Source of the DNA: an uncultured Hyphomicrobiales bacterium
GTDB taxonomy: Bacteria; Pseudomonadota; Alphaproteobacteria; Rhizobiales; Aestuariivirgaceae
Assembly: GCA_903930095.1 (NCBI GenBank)
Contig: CAIYXE010000338.1
Location: 1 to 7,951 of the forward strand
Length of the DNA stretch: 7,951 nt
Reading direction: 5' to 3'
Shown: positions 5,667 to 7,951 of the stretch, one piece after another
Numbering within the stretch: the first letter of the stretch is position 1
Layout of the letters: the number at the start of each line of letters is the position of its first letter
The notes under the pieces: generated by a model
What the model was told of the DNA's origin: nothing
What the model saw: only the letters and a program-made list of their open reading frames with translations
Databases searched by the model: none
Program-made: the position numbers and the translations under genes

Positions 5667-6392
5667 ATGATGACCCATCCGCGCCACATCCTTATCGTCG
5701 ATGATCACCGCGAGATCCGCGATGCGCTGGTAAAGTATCTGGAGAAGAACGGTATGCGCGCGACCTCTGCCGCCGATGCGGTGGCGATGGATGCGGCAAT
5801 GAAGGTGGGGCATTTCGACCTTGTCGTGCTCGACGTGATGATGCCGGGCGAAGATGGGCTGTCAGTCTGCCGCAGGCTTCGCGCGAAGAGTGACATTCCG
5901 ATCCTGATGCTGACTGCGCTGGGGGCCGAGACTGACCGCATCGTGGGGCTTGAAGTTGGGGCGGATGACTATCTGCCCAAACCCTTCAACCCCCGCGAGT
6001 TGCTGGCCCGCATCAAGGCGATCCTGCGCCGGTTCGACCGGGCAGAAGTAGCAGGCGGAAGTCTCGCGGGACACAAACTGGCATTCGACCGTTGGGTGCT
6101 CGATACCGATCGCCGGACACTGATCGAAGCCGATGGTGCCGAGGTTTCACTGACCACCGCCGAATTCCGTCTGCTGACGGTATTTCTCGAACGGCCGCGC
6201 TTCGTACTCAGCCGCGAACAATTGCTGGATCTGACCTCGGGACGTGCGTCACAGGTATTCGACCGTACCATTGACAACCAGATCAGTCGCCTGCGTCGCA
6301 AGGTCGAAGTCGATCCCGCCAAGCCCGTGCTAATCGCCACTGTCTGGGGTGGTGGGTACAGCCTTTCGGCCGATGTGAAGGAGATTCCGTGA
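5667..6392 (+). CDS. OmpR-family response regulator, 241 aa (probable copper-responsive)
   Basis: A cytoplasmic transcription factor activated by phosphorylation. The receiver domain (about 6-122) has the acidic pair Asp12/Asp13, the phosphoacceptor Asp56 in LDVMMPG, Thr83 and Lys105 in PKPF. The C-terminal winged-helix DNA-binding domain (about 135-235) shows TTAEFRLL (163-170), a recognition helix around 200-214 (RTIDNQISRLRRKVE) and the closing wing VWGGGYSL, where most family members have VRGVGY. The start is the first of two adjacent ATGs at 5667, 5 bases after AGGAG; the second (5670) is equally possible. A longer start at 5622 has no ribosome binding site. The stop overlaps the kinase start by four bases (GTGA), so the pair is translationally coupled. 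Divergence from the Met-rich EF-hand gene suggests control of the copper genes, similar in logic to CusR/CopR, but the sequence does not prove the signal, so no symbol is given. Confidence 0.95.
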   Translation: MMTHPRHILIVDDHREIRDALVKYLEKNGMRATSAADAVAMDAAMKVGHFDLVVLDVMMPGEDGLSVCRRLRAKSDIPILMLTALGAETDRIVGLEVGADDYLPKPFNPRELLARIKAILRRFDRAEVAGGSLAGHKLAFDRWVLDTDRRTLIEADGAEVSLTTAEFRLLTVFLERPRFVLSREQLLDLTSGRASQVFDRTIDNQISRLRRKVEVDPAKPVLIATVWGGGYSLSADVKEIP

Positions 6393-7792
6393 ACACGCGT
6401 TTTCCCCTCCTGCGCAGTTTGTTTCCTCAGTCCCTGGGGGGACAATTGCTGGTTATGCTGCTTTTGGCCCTCGCCATCACGCAGGGGCTTGGCCTCTTGC
6501 TGCTGACGGATGAGCGCAATCGTGCGGTGCGGGCGGCGTTGGGGCTTGAGGCGGCAGGGCGGGCGGCAAATGTGGTCCTGCTCTTGGACAACGCCCCCGC
6601 CGAACTGCGCCCATCCATCCTGCGGGCGGCAGATTCGCCTCTGGTGAGGTTCGAAATTGGGGCAATACCGGAAGCGCCACATGACAGCGCCGAGTCGGAT
6701 GTTGTTCTGCGCCAAATCCGGCAGATTCTTGGCGAGCCAGACCGTGAAGTTCGCGCTGATGTTCATGCTCTTTCCAGAGTTCCCGTGCCGATGCCGGACG
6801 GGGTGCCCGCCGCCATGCGCCAGATGCACGAGACGATGATGGCCGGGCGAACCGAGCCCGTTGAGCTGACGTTATCGATACGTCTGGCGGGTGGTGATTG
6901 GCTAAACGTGCGCACGATGTTTCATCGACCCGGCCTGCAGCTTTCACCGCAAGCCCTCTTGCCCTTGCTGTTGATGGCGGTTGCTGTCGCTCTGGTGGCA
7001 TGGTGGACTGCGCGCCGTGTTGTTGGCCCGATGCGCGCCCTTGCCGTCGGCGCCGACCGGCTGGGCCGTGGCCTGGATGCAGATCCGCTGCCGATGACGG
7101 GGCCGACGGAGGTGCGCGAGACCACGCAGGCCTTTAACCGCATGAAAGACCGGCTGACCCGTTTCGTGAACGAACGCACGCATATGCTTGCCGCCCTGAG
7201 CCATGACCTGCGTTCGCCCCTAACGGCCATGCGGCTCAGGATCGAAATGCTGGATGAATCCGAAGACAGCGTACGGCTGAAGGCATTGGTCGAGGAAATG
7301 CAGGCCATGGTGGAGGCAACGCTGGAATTCGCGCGCGGAGTCGTGAGGGCTGAACCCTCCTCGAAGGTCGACCTCACCGTGCTGCTGAGTGACCTGGTTG
7401 GTGATGTGGGCGGTGACCGCGCCACCCTTGTCGCATCGGGGCCGCTGCCCGTCACCATCCGCCCGCAGGCTCTGAACCGCGCGCTGCGCAACCTCATCGA
7501 CAATGCGGTCCGCTATGGCGGCGTGGCGAAGGTGACGCTGAAACGGGAGTTGGAAATGGCTATCATCACCGTCGCTGACAAGGGCCCCGGATTACCCGAC
7601 AATCAGCTCGAGACTGCCTTTGAACCATTTGTGCGTCTGGAAGGGTCACGCAGCCGCGATACGGGCGGTGCCGGTCTGGGTCTGGCAATTGCCCGAACCA
7701 TCATTCAGGCCCATGGCGGGACGGTAAAGCTCCGCAACCTGCACGAAGGGGGTTTGGAGGCCGTTGTTCACCTGCCCATCGAAGCAGTGTAG
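6389..7792 (+). CDS. HAMP-domain sensor histidine kinase, 467 aa (partner of the response regulator)
   Basis: An inner-membrane kinase that should phosphorylate the preceding regulator. Order: first transmembrane helix (about 18-40), periplasmic sensor region (about 41-187), second transmembrane helix (about 188-207), HAMP (about 208-260), a dimerisation/phosphoacceptor domain with His272 in SHDLRSPLT, and the ATP-binding domain with the N box NLIDNA (Asn368, Asn372), G1 DKGPG (397-401), F box FEPF (411-414) and G2 GAGLGL (427-432). All catalytic residues are present. It begins with GTG at 6389, has AAGGAG at 6378-6383 five bases upstream, and overlaps the regulator stop by four bases. The sensor region carries a Met/His cluster (about 143-151, MRQMHETMM), which might bind Cu(I) or Ag(I); this is inference, and the region resembles no sensor domain I can name. 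The ligand is assigned from context only. Confidence 0.95.
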   Translation: MNTRFPLLRSLFPQSLGGQLLVMLLLALAITQGLGLLLLTDERNRAVRAALGLEAAGRAANVVLLLDNAPAELRPSILRAADSPLVRFEIGAIPEAPHDSAESDVVLRQIRQILGEPDREVRADVHALSRVPVPMPDGVPAAMRQMHETMMAGRTEPVELTLSIRLAGGDWLNVRTMFHRPGLQLSPQALLPLLLMAVAVALVAWWTARRVVGPMRALAVGADRLGRGLDADPLPMTGPTEVRETTQAFNRMKDRLTRFVNERTHMLAALSHDLRSPLTAMRLRIEMLDESEDSVRLKALVEEMQAMVEATLEFARGVVRAEPSSKVDLTVLLSDLVGDVGGDRATLVASGPLPVTIRPQALNRALRNLIDNAVRYGGVAKVTLKRELEMAIITVADKGPGLPDNQLETAFEPFVRLEGSRSRDTGGAGLGLAIARTIIQAHGGTVKLRNLHEGGLEAVVHLPIEAV

Positions 7793-7812
7793 TGGACCCG
7801 GGAAGAGTAGGA

Positions 7813-7840
7813 TCACCTTCAGGTGAGTGATTATGCTTTT
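7813..7840 (+). terminator. Weak hairpin after the kinase gene, possible terminator
   Basis: TCACC (7813-7817) pairs with GGTGA (7822-7826) around a TTCA loop, 20 bases after the kinase stop. A TTTT tract occurs only at 7837-7840, ten bases past the stem. The stem is short and the T tract distant, so this is a weak candidate; nothing better is seen before the window ends. Confidence 0.25.
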
Positions 7841-7912
7841 GCTGCCATTTGGATGCCCACATGGGATTCGAAAAGTGCTCAAATTCCACCCCAATAAAAT
7901 CAATGACTTACG

Positions 7913-7951
7913 GGCGGAGAACGTTGGATTCCAGACCCTTTCCCTCCGCCA
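7913..7951 (+). other. Inverted repeat and tRNA-Ser-3'-end-like segment at the right edge
   Basis: GGCGGAG (7913-7919) and CTCCGCC (7944-7950) form a perfect 7-bp inverted repeat with a 24-base spacer. The last bases, CCCTTTCCCTCCGCCA, resemble the 3' end of alphaproteobacterial serine tRNAs (acceptor strand, discriminator G and CCA). The T-arm region before it (GGATTCCAGACCC) does not pair properly, and no tRNA body lies upstream. It may be a degenerate tRNA 3' end or an attachment-site remnant, or a chance match. Confidence 0.3.

Noticed and set aside
5483..5689. Minus-strand frame of 68 codons covering the divergent promoter region
   Set aside because: It overlaps both flanking gene starts and the ribosome binding sites; composition is not protein-like and the region is better explained as regulatory.
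7646..7903. Minus-strand frame of 85 codons running from the right spacer into the kinase 3' end
   Set aside because: Most of it is antisense to the kinase, and the spacer part has no recognisable motif or clear ribosome binding site.

Overview
This window is a copper-handling gene cluster from a GC-rich Gram-negative bacterium. The gene types, codon style and small accessory proteins suggest an alphaproteobacterium, possibly a sphingomonad, but no marker gene in the window fixes the genus. Nearly every protein is rich in Met, His or Cys, or belongs to a family tied to copper or silver homeostasis.

Layout, left to right. At the left edge is the C-terminal part of a small Cys/Met/His-rich protein (+), followed 79 bases later by a Tat-exported multicopper oxidase (+) with all four copper-ligand motifs and a Met-rich insert. 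A GC-rich hairpin with T tracts on both sides (about 1827-1868) separates it from the convergent genes. On the minus strand, in transcription order, come a secreted Met-rich three-EF-hand protein, a 38-residue single-pass membrane peptide, a DUF302 protein and a Cu(I)-exporting P1B-type ATPase (CopA). The ATPase has YHS and HMBD modules at its N-terminus in place of a classical HMA domain. A near-canonical CueR-type MerR-family operator/promoter lies directly upstream of copA. Divergent from the EF-hand gene is a plus-strand two-component system: an OmpR-type response regulator overlapping its histidine kinase by 4 bases. The last 159 bases hold no convincing gene, only a weak hairpin and a tRNA-Ser-3'-end-like segment at the extreme edge.

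How the genes probably work together (inference from families and context): CopA pumps Cu(I) from cytoplasm to periplasm. There the multicopper oxidase oxidises Cu(I) to the less toxic Cu(II), and the Met-rich EF-hand protein may bind metal. The kinase/regulator pair probably senses the periplasm, while a CueR-like activator encoded outside the window probably senses cytoplasmic Cu(I) and drives copA from its own promoter.

No CRISPR array, insertion sequence, rRNA or complete tRNA was seen. The least familiar items are the 38-residue membrane peptide, the strong stem-loops within the minus-strand cluster, the repeats in the divergent promoter region and the tRNA-like right edge.
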